From: Aureliella sp046290675
Lineage (GTDB): Bacteria > Planctomycetota > Planctomycetia > Pirellulales > Pirellulaceae
Direction of reading: 5' to 3'
NCBI GenBank assembly: GCA_046290675.1
Contig: JBKAHA010000002.1
Span: 248,001-312,000, forward strand
DNA length: 64,000 nucleotides
The notes below the pieces were generated by a model. The model saw nothing but the letters and a program-made list of their open reading frames with translations, had not been told where the DNA came from and did not search any database. This document shows, piece by piece, positions 1 through 9,634 of this stretch (positions are counted from its first letter, which is position 1; every line of letters starts with the position of its first letter). The translations under genes were made by a program, and so were the position numbers.

Positions 1-361
1 GGCGGATCGCAAAGTCAAAGTGATTTTCGAAAACTGCTATCTAAACGATGAGCAAAAGATTCGACTTTGCAAAATCTGCACTGAACTACAAGCGGATTGG
101 GTGAAGACGAGTACCGGTTATGGAACTGGCGGTGCGACGATGGAAGATCTGCAGCTGATGGTGGATAACGTGGGCGAAGGCATTCAAGTCAAAGCCGCCG
201 GAGGTGTTCGTGATTTTGAGACTTTGAAGAAGGTCAAGGATCTTGGTGTGACCCGCTGTGGTGCAAGCAAGACGCAGCCAATGATGGATGGAGCGCGTGT
301 CGCTCTAGGATTGGATGCAATCACGTTCGAGGCCACGGGTGGTGCATCTAGCGGTTACTAG
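1..361 (+). CDS. deoC: Deoxyribose-phosphate aldolase, C-terminal part (5' end outside window)
   Basis: The reading frame is open from base 2, so only the last ~120 residues are present. DeoC is a class I aldolase that cleaves 2-deoxyribose-5-phosphate to glyceraldehyde-3-phosphate and acetaldehyde in nucleoside catabolism. Seen here are KVIFENCYL near the start, the Schiff-base lysine motif VKTSTGYGTGGAT, the second conserved lysine in VKAAGGVRD and the phosphate-binding end TRCGAS. All fit the TIM-barrel C-terminal half of DERA. The gene ends at TAG just before the convergent recQ-type gene. Promoter and N-terminus cannot be judged. Confidence 0.93.
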   Translation, partial: ADRKVKVIFENCYLNDEQKIRLCKICTELQADWVKTSTGYGTGGATMEDLQLMVDNVGEGIQVKAAGGVRDFETLKKVKDLGVTRCGASKTQPMMDGARVALGLDAITFEATGGASSGY

Positions 362-416
362 AGCTCTGTCACTCTGAGAGCTTGCTCCTTCGCGATCTCC
401 TGTCTGATGGCCTCGC

Positions 417-450
417 TGGCTATCCGACATTGGCTATCCGACATTGGCTT
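417..450. repeat. Two and a half tandem copies of a 14-bp unit at the recQ 3' end
   Basis: The unit tggctatccgacat occurs at 417-430 and 431-444 and begins a third time at 445. It covers the stop codon of the reverse-strand helicase gene at 434-436. An identical stop would be restored in the next copy if one were lost, so the duplication does not change the protein. It probably reflects simple slippage. Confidence 0.8.
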
Positions 451-2371
451 CAACTAGCGAGTCGAGGACGACTTCGAAAGGTACATGTCCGCAGCAACCG
501 TAGAGCGGATCGCGAGTTAATCGTGCGCGGATCATCTTTGGCGAGGACAGTCCGCACAGGAATTTAGCTTGCTGCCGCGGGTCGGCCAGAACGGTCGCGT
601 GCTTCTTGCAAACCTCGGCCAATCCCCTGAGGGCGGAATCCCCAAGTCGGTGTTCTTGCGTGTCCCGAGGAGCTTGCATCGCATTTCCTTCGCAGACGCT
701 GCAGTGGCCGCATGGATCGGTGAGCGTCTGACCAAAATGGCTCGATAGCGCTCCGCTCTGGCAGGTTGGCGAGAACATCAATTCATAGAGTTCGTTGGTG
801 CGAGTGAGTTCACCTAGTTCGCGGCTCAGTGAATATTCGTAGAGCTCTTGAGTCAGTTCTTCGATATCGGCGATCGGTTTCAGCTTGCGGTATCCGTGGA
901 CAAGGCCGCTTGCCTTTAGTTCGAGCCATCCCTGCTCTGCAAAGTAATCCAGCATGCTAACGATGCGGTGGCGTTCGCATTTAAGTCGTTCCGCTGCGTG
1001 TGCCAGTTTGATCTCGAACCAGATTTTCTTTTTGACTGCCAGCGAGAGCACGTTCGATGCGAAGACACGGCGTTCGCCCTCGAATTGCTTGAGGATTTGG
1101 GTCGACGGAACTTTGGGTTTGAACTGGTACGCGTCGTAGCGTGGTGCTGTCGCTTCGAGCAAGCCGTTTAGCTCAAGGTGTGTGAAGAGCGTCCGGACGA
1201 CTGTGTCGCGAATGTCCGCTTCGTACGCAAGCGAGTAGTAGCTAACGAAGAACTCTTCGGGTTGGCCAACCAAGAATTCAGTGAATCGCTGCAGCGAAGG
1301 CAAGCCAGGGGTGTCACCATAGGAGAAGTTATCCAACACGATTCGGTCTTCGGGCACAAGCATCGTTTCGCATACCGCATCGTCTCCGTCTCTACCTGCC
1401 CTCCCAATCTCCTGGGCGAGGTTCTCGATCGACTTTGATGGGTTGTAGTGATAGATCGCACGAATGTTGGATTTGTCGATGCCCATTCCAAAAGCGATGG
1501 TCGCTACCACCGTCGCGTCATTCGATTCCATAAACCAGTCTTGAATCTCGGCTCGTTCTTCGGCCGATAGTCCCGCGTGGTAGGCTCGACAGTTAATCTC
1601 GTGTGTCTGGAGTGCTTCGGCGACCTTCTCTGCCGTTTTTTGCAACGAAACGTAGACGAGGGTTGGCTGAGGCGGAGCTTCCGTGATTCGGGAAGCAAGC
1701 GTCTCGTCGCGAGTGGCTGTGTCGCACAACGTGAATCGGAGTGCGAGGTTGGAGCGATAGAACACGGTCTGCACTGCGTCTTCCGTCGCTATGGAAAAAC
1801 CGTCCCGAATGTCATCTAAAACTGCTGGCGTCGCAGTCGCAGTCAGCGCGAGTACCCTTTCGACGTCGAGCTCACGAGCCGTTTTGGCGAGCTTCAGGTA
1901 ATCAGGGCGGAAGTTGTGACCCCATTGGCTGATGCAATGGGCTTCGTCAATGGCGAACATCGATATTCTGATTTCGGAAATGAACTGTCGAAATCTCTCA
2001 TTGAAGAATCGTTCAGGTGCGACATACAAGATTTTCGCTTTTCCACTGCGGATCTCTTGGAGGACGCTTCGATTTTCTTCTGCTGTCAAAGTCGAGTCCA
2101 GACGTACCGCGGCAATGTCTCGTGAGCGAAGTTCATCGACTTGTTCTCGCATTAACGCGAGCAGCGGAGACACTACCACAGTGAGTCCATCGAAAAGGAT
2201 CGCCGGGAGTTGATAGCACAGCGATTTTCCGCCGCCGGTCGGAAAGATGGCAGCAGCCGATTTTCCGTTTAGCAGTCGCGAGATGACTGCTTCTTGGCCT
2301 TCGCGAAAGGACGCCAAGCCAAATCGTTCGCGTAAGACATCGGCTGCTTCTTGAATCGTGGGGTTAGGCAT
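434..2371 (-). CDS. recQ: RecQ-family ATP-dependent DNA helicase
   Basis: A 3'-5' superfamily 2 helicase of about 645 residues for recombination and fork repair. Seen are Walker A in FPTGGGKSLCYQLPA, the DEAH box in FAIDEAHCISQWGH, the RecQ loop region NFRPDYLKL, motif V/VI IAFGMGIDKSNIR and QEIGRAGRDG, and a four-cysteine zinc cluster (C, then CGHCSVC, about residues 565-585). The protein ends shortly after with no clear HRDC domain, so it is shorter at the C-terminus than some RecQ proteins. The frame is open upstream to 2491, but the ATG at 2371 (MPNPTIQEAADVLRERFG) puts the helicase domain directly at the N-terminus as in other RecQ, so I chose it. It converges on deoC. Confidence 0.93.
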   Translation of the reverse strand: MPNPTIQEAADVLRERFGLASFREGQEAVISRLLNGKSAAAIFPTGGGKSLCYQLPAILFDGLTVVVSPLLALMREQVDELRSRDIAAVRLDSTLTAEENRSVLQEIRSGKAKILYVAPERFFNERFRQFISEIRISMFAIDEAHCISQWGHNFRPDYLKLAKTARELDVERVLALTATATPAVLDDIRDGFSIATEDAVQTVFYRSNLALRFTLCDTATRDETLASRITEAPPQPTLVYVSLQKTAEKVAEALQTHEINCRAYHAGLSAEERAEIQDWFMESNDATVVATIAFGMGIDKSNIRAIYHYNPSKSIENLAQEIGRAGRDGDDAVCETMLVPEDRIVLDNFSYGDTPGLPSLQRFTEFLVGQPEEFFVSYYSLAYEADIRDTVVRTLFTHLELNGLLEATAPRYDAYQFKPKVPSTQILKQFEGERRVFASNVLSLAVKKKIWFEIKLAHAAERLKCERHRIVSMLDYFAEQGWLELKASGLVHGYRKLKPIADIEELTQELYEYSLSRELGELTRTNELYELMFSPTCQSGALSSHFGQTLTDPCGHCSVCEGNAMQAPRDTQEHRLGDSALRGLAEVCKKHATVLADPRQQAKFLCGLSSPKMIRARLTRDPLYGCCGHVPFEVVLDSLVEANVG

Positions 2372-2603
2372 AGTGTCCGTGTCTACGTCGAGAAGGGGAA
2401 GGCATCGGATAGCTTTAGGAGAGAACGCGATCTTTGAAACAGGCCTTACAAAGAAAACGGAATATTTCCCAGGTTTCTTGTCCCGGACCACGATATCTGG
2501 CTATTGGTTTTAGGTTCGAATCGCGGTTTTTGGAAAAAGATTCCTTGGACCGTTTCTCGGTGACCGAAGGTGTCCACGGCCTCGCGAAACTTCAAATGCA
2601 ACA

Positions 2604-3008
2604 GTGATCGACGTGATCGCTGCACGCATCACCGAAGTTTTGAGGGCGGGCTCTTTGCCTGCGAATCGCATGAACGCCTTATTGACGACTGAAAGTCCAA
2701 GTTCCCCTCAACTCTTTTTCTCATTCACAGACGAGAGATCAGAGTCAGCTGACTCTTGGAAGTCTGCGAGTCGACCCAGCAACGGAACCTCAAGCCAAGC
2801 CGAGCCGCGTGCTCAGTCGAGCCTGGAGTCCGTCGCAGAAGTCCAGAATAGCCATCGAGCAAAGCACGACCCGTCGCGTATCAACAAGCCAGCTCGAATC
2901 GGAACGGTCATGATCAAGCTGCTGAAGAGCTACGGAATTACGGACGCTGAGATCCAGGCAGGGCTTGAAGCCTATGCCAGCAAACACCAAGCGAGCCTAG
3001 CTTCCTAG
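2604..3008 (+). CDS. Small hypothetical protein
   Basis: A GTG-started frame of 134 codons; an internal ATG at 2670 is an alternative start. The middle (about residues 35-90) is Ser/Pro-rich and looks disordered. The last ~35 residues (KPARIGTVMIKLLKSYG followed by ITDAEIQAGLEAYASK) look like a compact helical module. I do not recognise the family. It lies alone between the divergent helicase gene and the yajC region, with no clear ribosome binding site. The protein-like C-terminus is the main reason to list it. Confidence 0.45.
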   Translation: MIDVIAARITEVLRAGSLPANRMNALLTTESPSSPQLFFSFTDERSESADSWKSASRPSNGTSSQAEPRAQSSLESVAEVQNSHRAKHDPSRINKPARIGTVMIKLLKSYGITDAEIQAGLEAYASKHQASLAS

Positions 3009-3563
3009 CGGCAAGGCTGCTTGGGGGCTTCATATCGAAGTCAAGTCGAGGATTCCCCCAGATCTTTCAGGGGAATCGATACTTCTTTCATCCAGCGATG
3101 CGTAGGCCTTAGGCCATTTTGACTGCCAAGAACGACCTGGCTTTGGGTAGGTCGCTGTTGCTCGCCGAAGCCCTGGACCAGCCTGGGATTCTGCCTAATT
3201 CGGGGGTAGCTCAACCCGTAGATCCGAGCTCGTCTGTGATTCTGGCCACCATGTGGGGCAAACGGGGGCCGTGCTAGCATTCCTCGCGTTCTATTCGCAA
3301 TCGCATTCTCACTGTGCCGGCCTTGGTTGGACTTTCCCAAGTTGCCTGTCTGCTTGTACTTACGGCGATGGGGGGCCAATCTAGGCTTGTGGCTAAATCG
3401 GGGTGGTCTTATTATTTCTGGCTTATTCTGGCCGAAGGTGCGTCGATTTCGCATCGCGGTATGCAACCTGCTTCCCCGCAGGTGCACCATTCGCTGCTGG
3501 ACATTTTGGCATTGGAATGCCTGCAATACCGTTGCTGACCACTGTTGAAGAAGTCGCCCGTAC
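3009..3563. other. Gene-poor stretch upstream of yajC
   Basis: About 550 bases with no convincing gene on either strand. Frames present on both strands lack recognisable protein features and one merely overlaps yajC antisense. I see no SRP RNA, RNase P RNA or riboswitch signature. It presumably holds the promoter and leader of the yajC-secDF unit. Confidence 0.5.
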
Positions 3564-3980
3564 ATGCTTTTTAACACCAACGAGCTACTGGCCACTCCTG
3601 TGCTTTTGCTGGCACAGAAAACGGTGGAAGCGACGGGGGAACTCCAGCCGACTGGAGCCCCGGACAGCAGTCTGATCACTCAGATTCTTGGTAACCCGCT
3701 GAATCTCATTCTGATCAGCGGCATCCTTTTCGTGTTGCTCGTGCTCCGTCCGCAGCAGAGGCAGATGAAGGAGTTGCAAGACTCGCTTTCGAGTCTTAAG
3801 ACGAACGACCGAGTGGTCACGTCGAGTGGTATCCATGGGACGATCACCCAGGCGAATGCAGGCGACTCGACGGTGGTCTTGCGTATTGACGACAAGTCGG
3901 GTGCAAAGATCACCTTAAATCGCGACGCCATTGCCAAGGTCCTTACGGACGAGGCTGAGGCAGAAGAGAAGAATAAGTGA
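3564..3980 (+). CDS. yajC: Preprotein translocase subunit YajC
   Basis: A small inner-membrane protein of 138 residues that associates with SecDF in the Sec holotranslocon. It has one transmembrane helix at about residues 48-64 (LNLILISGILFVLLVLRP), then the typical RPQQRQMKE and the soluble domain with LKTNDRVVTSSGIHGTI. The N-terminus before the helix is longer than in E. coli YajC and contains a Thr/Pro-rich periplasmic stretch. secDF follows after 66 bases on the same strand, the standard yajC-secD-secF order, so the two are probably cotranscribed. Confidence 0.95.
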   Translation: MLFNTNELLATPVLLLAQKTVEATGELQPTGAPDSSLITQILGNPLNLILISGILFVLLVLRPQQRQMKELQDSLSSLKTNDRVVTSSGIHGTITQANAGDSTVVLRIDDKSGAKITLNRDAIAKVLTDEAEAEEKNK

Positions 3981-4046
3981 GTCGCCATTTTGGCGACTTA
4001 GGCAAATATAGAACTGTAACTACTTAGTGAACTTGGAAACAAACCG

Positions 4047-7000
4047 ATGAACGGCCTTTCCATCGTTGATGTGTTGCCCAGCTTTTTTGTGCTGGCGCAA
4101 GCAGCGGCTGACCCCGCAACGGATGCTGTGGCCCAGACTTCGACCTCGGGTTGGGGAGCTTTTGCTACCAACGCGGCGTATGTCTTGGGGATTTTCGTGG
4201 CTCCGTTTGTGATCAGCCACTTCTTAGCCAAGGCGTTTCGAATGCCCAATCATTCGTTCCGCATCGGTGTCATGATCGCTGCGATTACCGCGGCCTTCAT
4301 TTTTGCGTGGAGCAACAATTTCCAATTGTTGCTTGGACCAGATATGAAGGGTGGTACGACGCTCGTCTATGACATCTTGGAAAGTGACGATGGTCAGAAG
4401 GTCGACGCCGGGGCACTCTCGACTGCCTTGTCTGACCGAATCAACCCATCGGGAACGAAAGAAATTTCGATTCGTCCCCGTGGTGAGTCGCAAGTCGAAA
4501 TCACCGTTCCCAACGTGGATCCGCTCGAGCTAGATCGAATCAAGGCGATGATTGGCGACGCGGGCCAGTTGGAGTTTCGTATTGTCGCCAATACACGAGA
4601 CCACAGCGATATTATTCAGCTCGCAAAACGTCAGGCAGCCGAACAATCGGTTCCCAAGTCGGTTGTAACGAACAGTGAAGGCCGTGAAGTAGGCCGATGG
4701 GTGGCTGTCGCTCGTGAGGTTAAGAAAGTTGATGGGATCTTTCCGCTGAAGACGCCTGTTCTCTCAGATACGATCCGAAACTCGTTGACTGGAGAAATCA
4801 TCGAGCGGCCTGCCCTGCTCGATGAAAAGTACTCGCTTGAGAAATGGATGGACCGGGAAGGCATTCGGGACATCGATGTCCTCATGGCTTATGAATTTGC
4901 TGGTACTCCTTACGCCGTGGTGAACGGTGATGATCTGGCTGCTGCATCAACCGGCTTTGGAAAGACCGGTTATGAGGTTGAATTCCGCTTGGATACTTTT
5001 GGTGCGGATAAGATGCTGCAGCTGACGGCAGCAAACAAGCCTGAAGGGTCGTTCCAACGCCGAATGGCCATCATTATGGACGACAAGGTTCTTTCAGCAC
5101 CAAACCTAAATTCACCGATTTCGTCGAATGGTGTTATCCAGGGTCAATTCACCAAGGACGAGGTCGAGTTCCTTGTCACGATTCTCCGCGCGGGCCGCCT
5201 TCCTGCCACGTTGAGTGCGGAGCCTGCCAGTGAGACCCGGGTTGGAGCTGGTCTAGGTGCAACGACGGTCGAGAAGGGCCAATGGGCTTCGCTTCTTGCT
5301 GTTCTCGCGACGTTCATCTGCATCCTTCTCTACTACCGATTTGCTGGGGTGGTTGCTTCGCTGGCCCTGATCATTAACGGCTTGATGATTTTTGGAGTGA
5401 TGATCTTCCTGAGTCAGCCACTCACGCTTCCGGGGCTCGCCGGGTTGGTGTTGACGATTGGAATGTCGGTCGACGCGAATGTTTTGATCTTCGAACGGAT
5501 CCGGGAAGAGAAGCTAAAAGGTTCGGCACCGAGGATGTCGATTCGCAACGGCTTCGATCGGGCCTTCACTACGATTATTGATGCTAACCTGACGACGCTG
5601 ATTGCAGCTGTCGTTCTCTATTGGATCGGTACCGATCAAGTCCGCGGTTTTGCGGTTGCGTTGATCATCGGTATTGTGACTTCGGTATTCACGGCTACCT
5701 TCTGCTCGCGAATCGTGTTCGAGGTCGCTGAAAAGTTGAAGATGGTCAGCCTCTCGATGAGCGATGGAGTTGGATTCTTGAAGAAGACATTCTTCGGCGA
5801 TCGCGACTTCAACTTCATGGGCTGGCAAAAGCTTTGCTTCGGAATGTCTGTTCTGCTGATTGCGGCTGGTTTGGCGGGCGTTTTCATGCGTGGCAAGGAC
5901 TTGCTGAACATCGACTTCACCGGAGGGACAAGTGTTACATTCCAGTTGACCGACGCCGTTGAAGCCGATGAGCTCCGTGAGATTACGAAACGCATCTTGG
6001 TTAAGGACGAAGAAGATAAGCCAGTTCAGTCGAAGTTGGTTCGCGTTGAGAAAGAGCCTCAGGATACGGTTTACACCTTGGTGACTTCGATCAAAGACGA
6101 AAAGTTCCTGTCGAAGCTTTTGGTCGACGGTTTCGCGGCCGAAAGTTCTACCGGATTGAAGACTTACAAAGTTGACGTCCTAGAGCCGAGCAATAGCACT
6201 AGCAGTCTTTGGGAAACACCAACACGAACTCGTTTTGTTTCCTACCAGGTCACTGCTGCGACTGGGGAAGCTCAGGAGGAGCCGGCAGAGTCTACAGGAG
6301 ACGCTCCGATCGCTGAGGCGGCTCCCTCGGCTGATGGAGAGTCGGAAGTAGAGGCTGACGACAGTGGCGAAGTTGCTTCAGACGAGGAAATGGCCGTCGG
6401 TGTTCCTGCGAATGCATCGACTGAGTTGATGTTGCAATTCTCAGGTAGTACCGATGCGGACGCTGACGGTGATGAGAACAAAGGTGCAGCAATTACCGGC
6501 AAGTCGCTTCAAGAGAAGCTGCTGCAGGCGGCTTCCAATGCAGGTGTTGAGCTGAACAAGGCAGCGCTCGAAGTGATGCCTGAACCTCTCCCAGAGAACT
6601 GGCGGCTGGAAGACGTTTCAGGCTTTTCGGATTGGAAGGTCACACTTCCGACGGATCAAGCTAATGCTGATGTCGTGATTGGCCAGTTGAAGCAGGATAT
6701 GGGTGCCGAGCCACTCTGGCTTTCACTTAGCAAGATCGGTTCGAAAGTCGCTGGTGAGATGCAACAACGGGCGATTGCGGCCATTTTGGTTAGCCTCGTC
6801 TTTATTGTTGCTTACATCTGGTTCCGATTCCAAAAGGTTGCCTACGGCCTGGCGGCGGTTGTCGCCTTGGTTCACGACGTTCTGATCACGCTCGGGGTCC
6901 TGGCTCTCTGCCACTGGTTGGCCGGACCACTCAGTTTCTTGATGATTGAAGATTTTAAAATCGGTCTGACAGAGATCGCTGCGTTTCTGACGATCATTGG

Positions 7001-7310
7001 TTATTCGTTGAACGATACGATTGTTGTGTTCGACCGGATTCGTGAAGTACGAGGCCGGAGCCCGCAGCTCACCGAAAAGATGGTGAACGACAGCGTGAAC
7101 CAAACCTTGAGTCGTACCCTTTTGACATCGGGTACAACACTGGTCACGGTTCTACTGCTCTATGTCTTTGGTGGTGAAGGAATTCACGCCTTTGCATTTT
7201 CGCTGCTCGTAGGCGTCATCATTGGTACTTATAGCTCGATCTTTATCGCAGCTCCTGTACTTCTGTGGATCTCAAATCGCGATAAGAAGAATCGTTCGGC
7301 AGCAGCCTAA
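4047..7310 (+). CDS. secDF: Fused protein translocase SecDF
   Basis: One 1087-residue polypeptide carries SecD then SecF, proton-driven accessory subunits that pull exported proteins through SecYEG. SecD begins with hydrophobic segments at about 43-59 and 73-88 and the conserved GPDMKGGTTLVY (about 97-108). A block of helices around residues 415-570 contains GMSVDANVLIFERIREE. SecF starts near 590 with NIDFTGGTSVTF and ends with a second helical block containing IGYSLNDTIVVFDRIREV. An acidic Ala/Glu-rich insert lies at about residues 741-788 in the SecF periplasmic part. The protein is longer than typical SecDF. Transcription should end at the terminator just downstream. Confidence 0.96.
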   Translation: MNGLSIVDVLPSFFVLAQAAADPATDAVAQTSTSGWGAFATNAAYVLGIFVAPFVISHFLAKAFRMPNHSFRIGVMIAAITAAFIFAWSNNFQLLLGPDMKGGTTLVYDILESDDGQKVDAGALSTALSDRINPSGTKEISIRPRGESQVEITVPNVDPLELDRIKAMIGDAGQLEFRIVANTRDHSDIIQLAKRQAAEQSVPKSVVTNSEGREVGRWVAVAREVKKVDGIFPLKTPVLSDTIRNSLTGEIIERPALLDEKYSLEKWMDREGIRDIDVLMAYEFAGTPYAVVNGDDLAAASTGFGKTGYEVEFRLDTFGADKMLQLTAANKPEGSFQRRMAIIMDDKVLSAPNLNSPISSNGVIQGQFTKDEVEFLVTILRAGRLPATLSAEPASETRVGAGLGATTVEKGQWASLLAVLATFICILLYYRFAGVVASLALIINGLMIFGVMIFLSQPLTLPGLAGLVLTIGMSVDANVLIFERIREEKLKGSAPRMSIRNGFDRAFTTIIDANLTTLIAAVVLYWIGTDQVRGFAVALIIGIVTSVFTATFCSRIVFEVAEKLKMVSLSMSDGVGFLKKTFFGDRDFNFMGWQKLCFGMSVLLIAAGLAGVFMRGKDLLNIDFTGGTSVTFQLTDAVEADELREITKRILVKDEEDKPVQSKLVRVEKEPQDTVYTLVTSIKDEKFLSKLLVDGFAAESSTGLKTYKVDVLEPSNSTSSLWETPTRTRFVSYQVTAATGEAQEEPAESTGDAPIAEAAPSADGESEVEADDSGEVASDEEMAVGVPANASTELMLQFSGSTDADADGDENKGAAITGKSLQEKLLQAASNAGVELNKAALEVMPEPLPENWRLEDVSGFSDWKVTLPTDQANADVVIGQLKQDMGAEPLWLSLSKIGSKVAGEMQQRAIAAILVSLVFIVAYIWFRFQKVAYGLAAVVALVHDVLITLGVLALCHWLAGPLSFLMIEDFKIGLTEIAAFLTIIGYSLNDTIVVFDRIREVRGRSPQLTEKMVNDSVNQTLSRTLLTSGTTLVTVLLLYVFGGEGIHAFAFSLLVGVIIGTYSSIFIAAPVLLWISNRDKKNRSAAA

Positions 7311-7349
7311 GCTTCTGCAATCGTCCGATCGATTGAGTTCGAATCATAG

Positions 7350-7387
7350 AACTCGGACTGGTGGTAATACCGGTCCGAGTTTTTTTA
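7350..7387 (+). terminator. Rho-independent terminator after secDF
   Basis: Perfect 13-bp stem with one G-T pair (left arm 7350-7362, right arm 7369-7381), a 6-base loop (ggtaat) and a run of seven T. It lies 40 bases after the secDF stop and should close the yajC-secDF unit. Confidence 0.93.
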
Positions 7388-7455
7388 TGGAGTCGTCTTA
7401 ACTCCGTGGTTGAGACGCGTTTTCAGTGCGGCGGCCAGCCCGAGAGAGGAACCAC

Positions 7456-7935
7456 GTGAGCGGGGTGGCGAATGATGAAGCTAAAGCGACACTGCCAAAG
7501 GTACGGTCTCGAGTGGCCTACTGCGTGGCGTTATTGTGCGTCGTCTGCTTGGGATTGGCTACACGGCGGTATCCTGAGGCGTTTCCGGCTTGGTTTGCTC
7601 AATATGCGGGAGACACCTTGTGGTCGCTTGCCCTCTTCTTGTTTCTCGGGACCTTGTTTTCTCGTGCGGGGGCGTTGCCGCTAGCGACAGCATGTCTCGC
7701 GATTTCTTTTGCAGTCGAATGTAGCCAGCTCTATCAAGCTCCGTGGGCTCAAGAGCTTCGTTCCAATCGCTTGGCGGCTTTGTTCCTTGGCCGTGGTTTT
7801 CTTTGGTCTGACTTTGCTTGCTATACAATCGGCGTGATCATCGGTTATGGATCTGAGACAATTGCGCGTTCGTTTACGCCATTCCCCTTCTTTCACGTGG
7901 ATCCGGATCGCGGCGAACCTGGTTCTAGCTCCTAG
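7456..7935 (+). CDS. DUF2809-type small integral membrane protein
   Basis: About 160 residues with four predicted hydrophobic segments (around 17-35, 47-64, 66-85 and 110-130). The pattern RRYPEAFPAWFAQYAGDTLWSL, then SFAVECSQLYQAPW and LGRGFLWSDFACYTIGV, is characteristic of the DUF2809 family, whose function is unknown. GTG at 7456 is preferred because a gagagga Shine-Dalgarno site stands six bases upstream; an ATG 30 bases earlier in the same frame has none. It stands alone after the secDF terminator. Confidence 0.8.
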   Translation: MSGVANDEAKATLPKVRSRVAYCVALLCVVCLGLATRRYPEAFPAWFAQYAGDTLWSLALFLFLGTLFSRAGALPLATACLAISFAVECSQLYQAPWAQELRSNRLAALFLGRGFLWSDFACYTIGVIIGYGSETIARSFTPFPFFHVDPDRGEPGSSS

Positions 7936-8212
7936 CCCCTCTGGCGGTGGCCGAAGGAGATTGCGGGGTTGTTCGTGTTAGCTTGGGCATTGTTGTACGA
8001 CTAGGAGGCTTGTGAGCCAGCCAGTTCGTCACAGTCTGTCCGTGCGAGGCTGGATTATCGGGCAATCAACCTTTCCGTGACTCCACTTTCTGGGCTCGGT
8101 CAGTAGAATCGAATGAATGGGCTCGCCTGGTGTAATAAGTTCCGCGATGCCGTCCTCCACTGAGTTGGCGTCCGGCATGGGGCGAAGCTGCCGGAGGCGG
8201 GAAAAAGTACTG

Positions 8213-9634
8213 ATGATGAAAATGAGCCGCATTTCACATTCCAATCCAATTCGAGTGGTAGCATTGCAAACGCTCCGTAGCATCTCTACCGATTCAGGAA
8301 CTCCGCGATCTGTGATTTGGGGCACAGCCCTCTTTCTAGGAATGCTGGTGCCTACCTTGGTTTATGCACAGGTGGAATATTCAGCTCCTGAGGATGTGGA
8401 AGAGTCTGTCAAATCGGTCGCTTCTCTCGCCGGGGAACTTGGCTCCAAATCTTTCCGTGCACGCGAGAGTGCAACATTCAAGCTCATCTCACTCGGAGAA
8501 GCGGCGCTTCCAACGCTCAAGTCGGTGCGCTCGACTGAGCCTGAGGTTTCAAGGCGTTTGCAGTCGGTGATCGCAACCATCGAGGCATCGAAGTTTGAAC
8601 GGCTTGCTGATGAGTTTTTAACCGGAAGCAGTTCCTCATCGACCAATACGTTTCCGGGCTACGCAGCTTATCAGTCGCTGGTTGGTGAGTCTCGAGTGTC
8701 CAAGCTGCTCTTTATGGAGATGTATCGACAGCAGCCTGAATTGGTTCAGCTGGTGGAGCAATCCAAAGGGCAGAGTGATCCAGCTGCGAATCAGAAGCTA
8801 GTAGACCTGGTCATCGAGTTGTCGACAGAAGTCAACTTAAAGCGGCTGGAGCAAGGGATTCGGCCCGAAATTGGCGATGTCTTGGCTTTCTTACTGGCGA
8901 CGTCGGTCATTGATCGGACCGCCCCGATCGAAGTGAGCCGGATGTTGGAGTTGTCATCCTATTCCCAGCCCGTCACGACCTATCTCCGTCGCCAGGGATA
9001 TGCGGACGTAATCAAGCGAATGTACGGGGAGTGGATTCCGAAAACTCAGGCGGATATGTCTGAGCGGGCACTGAGGCTTGCTGTGCGATTCCAGCAGGCG
9101 TCTGGAATCGATATTGCCCGGCGATGCGTCGCAAACTCGCTCAGTCTCAGTACGCGAGAATTAGCTCTCCAGATGATCGCCTTGTACGGGAATGAGCAAG
9201 ATCTCGGGCTACTACAGCCGCTTTTGAAGGACAAGTCCATCTGTCGACGCTTCTCGGGACGAAGCCTGCCAGTAGCCTTCCAAGAAGCTATTTTCGAGGC
9301 AGATGAAGCTCCTCCATTGAGTGGCGATAAGAAAGATCCGGTCATCAAAAAGCCTCGTCCTCAATCGGAGGTGCAGTACTTTTATCGGGTGTGCGATCTG
9401 GCGTTGGCGTCAGTGCTGATGCTAACCGCTTCTGATACCGAGGAAGTCTTCCCTAAATTCACGCCCGATCCGTACTATGCATTTGACGTCCGCAGCATTT
9501 CATTGGTGGCAAACGAGGAATCCGTCGAACGTCGTGATGCCGCCCTGCAACTGTGGGCTGAAAAACTAGCGAAGTCGGAAAGCCTTAAGGTTCCCGAAGC
9601 TCAATCTGATCCAGCGAGCAATTCTGACGGATGA
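8213..9634 (+). CDS. Secreted HEAT-like repeat protein of unknown function
   Basis: About 473 residues. The ATG at 8213 gives an n-region, a hydrophobic stretch (VIWGTALFLGMLVPTLVYA) and a likely signal-peptidase site after VYAQ. A longer frame from 8117 would bury the signal. The first mature part (GSKSFRARESATFKLISLG then EAALPTLK) resembles a single HEAT-type repeat used in many planctomycete periplasmic proteins. The rest is mainly helical, with no catalytic motif that I recognise. The stop overlaps the start of the bioF-type gene by ATGA, so the two are translationally coupled, although no shared pathway is obvious. Confidence 0.75.
   Translation: MMKMSRISHSNPIRVVALQTLRSISTDSGTPRSVIWGTALFLGMLVPTLVYAQVEYSAPEDVEESVKSVASLAGELGSKSFRARESATFKLISLGEAALPTLKSVRSTEPEVSRRLQSVIATIEASKFERLADEFLTGSSSSSTNTFPGYAAYQSLVGESRVSKLLFMEMYRQQPELVQLVEQSKGQSDPAANQKLVDLVIELSTEVNLKRLEQGIRPEIGDVLAFLLATSVIDRTAPIEVSRMLELSSYSQPVTTYLRRQGYADVIKRMYGEWIPKTQADMSERALRLAVRFQQASGIDIARRCVANSLSLSTRELALQMIALYGNEQDLGLLQPLLKDKSICRRFSGRSLPVAFQEAIFEADEAPPLSGDKKDPVIKKPRPQSEVQYFYRVCDLALASVLMLTASDTEEVFPKFTPDPYYAFDVRSISLVANEESVERRDAALQLWAEKLAKSESLKVPEAQSDPASNSDG

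Noticed and set aside
361..390. Small inverted repeat (agctct/agagct) after deoC as a terminator
   Set aside because: Only 6 bp with a 9-base loop and no T-run; too weak to call.
2490..2545. ggttcgaatc reminiscent of a tRNA T loop
   Set aside because: The bases on either side do not form a T stem or acceptor stem.
3041..3679. A 212-codon reverse-strand frame upstream of and overlapping yajC
   Set aside because: Its sequence is Arg/Gln/Pro-rich without domain character, it overlaps a clear yajC gene antisense, and it has no ribosome site.
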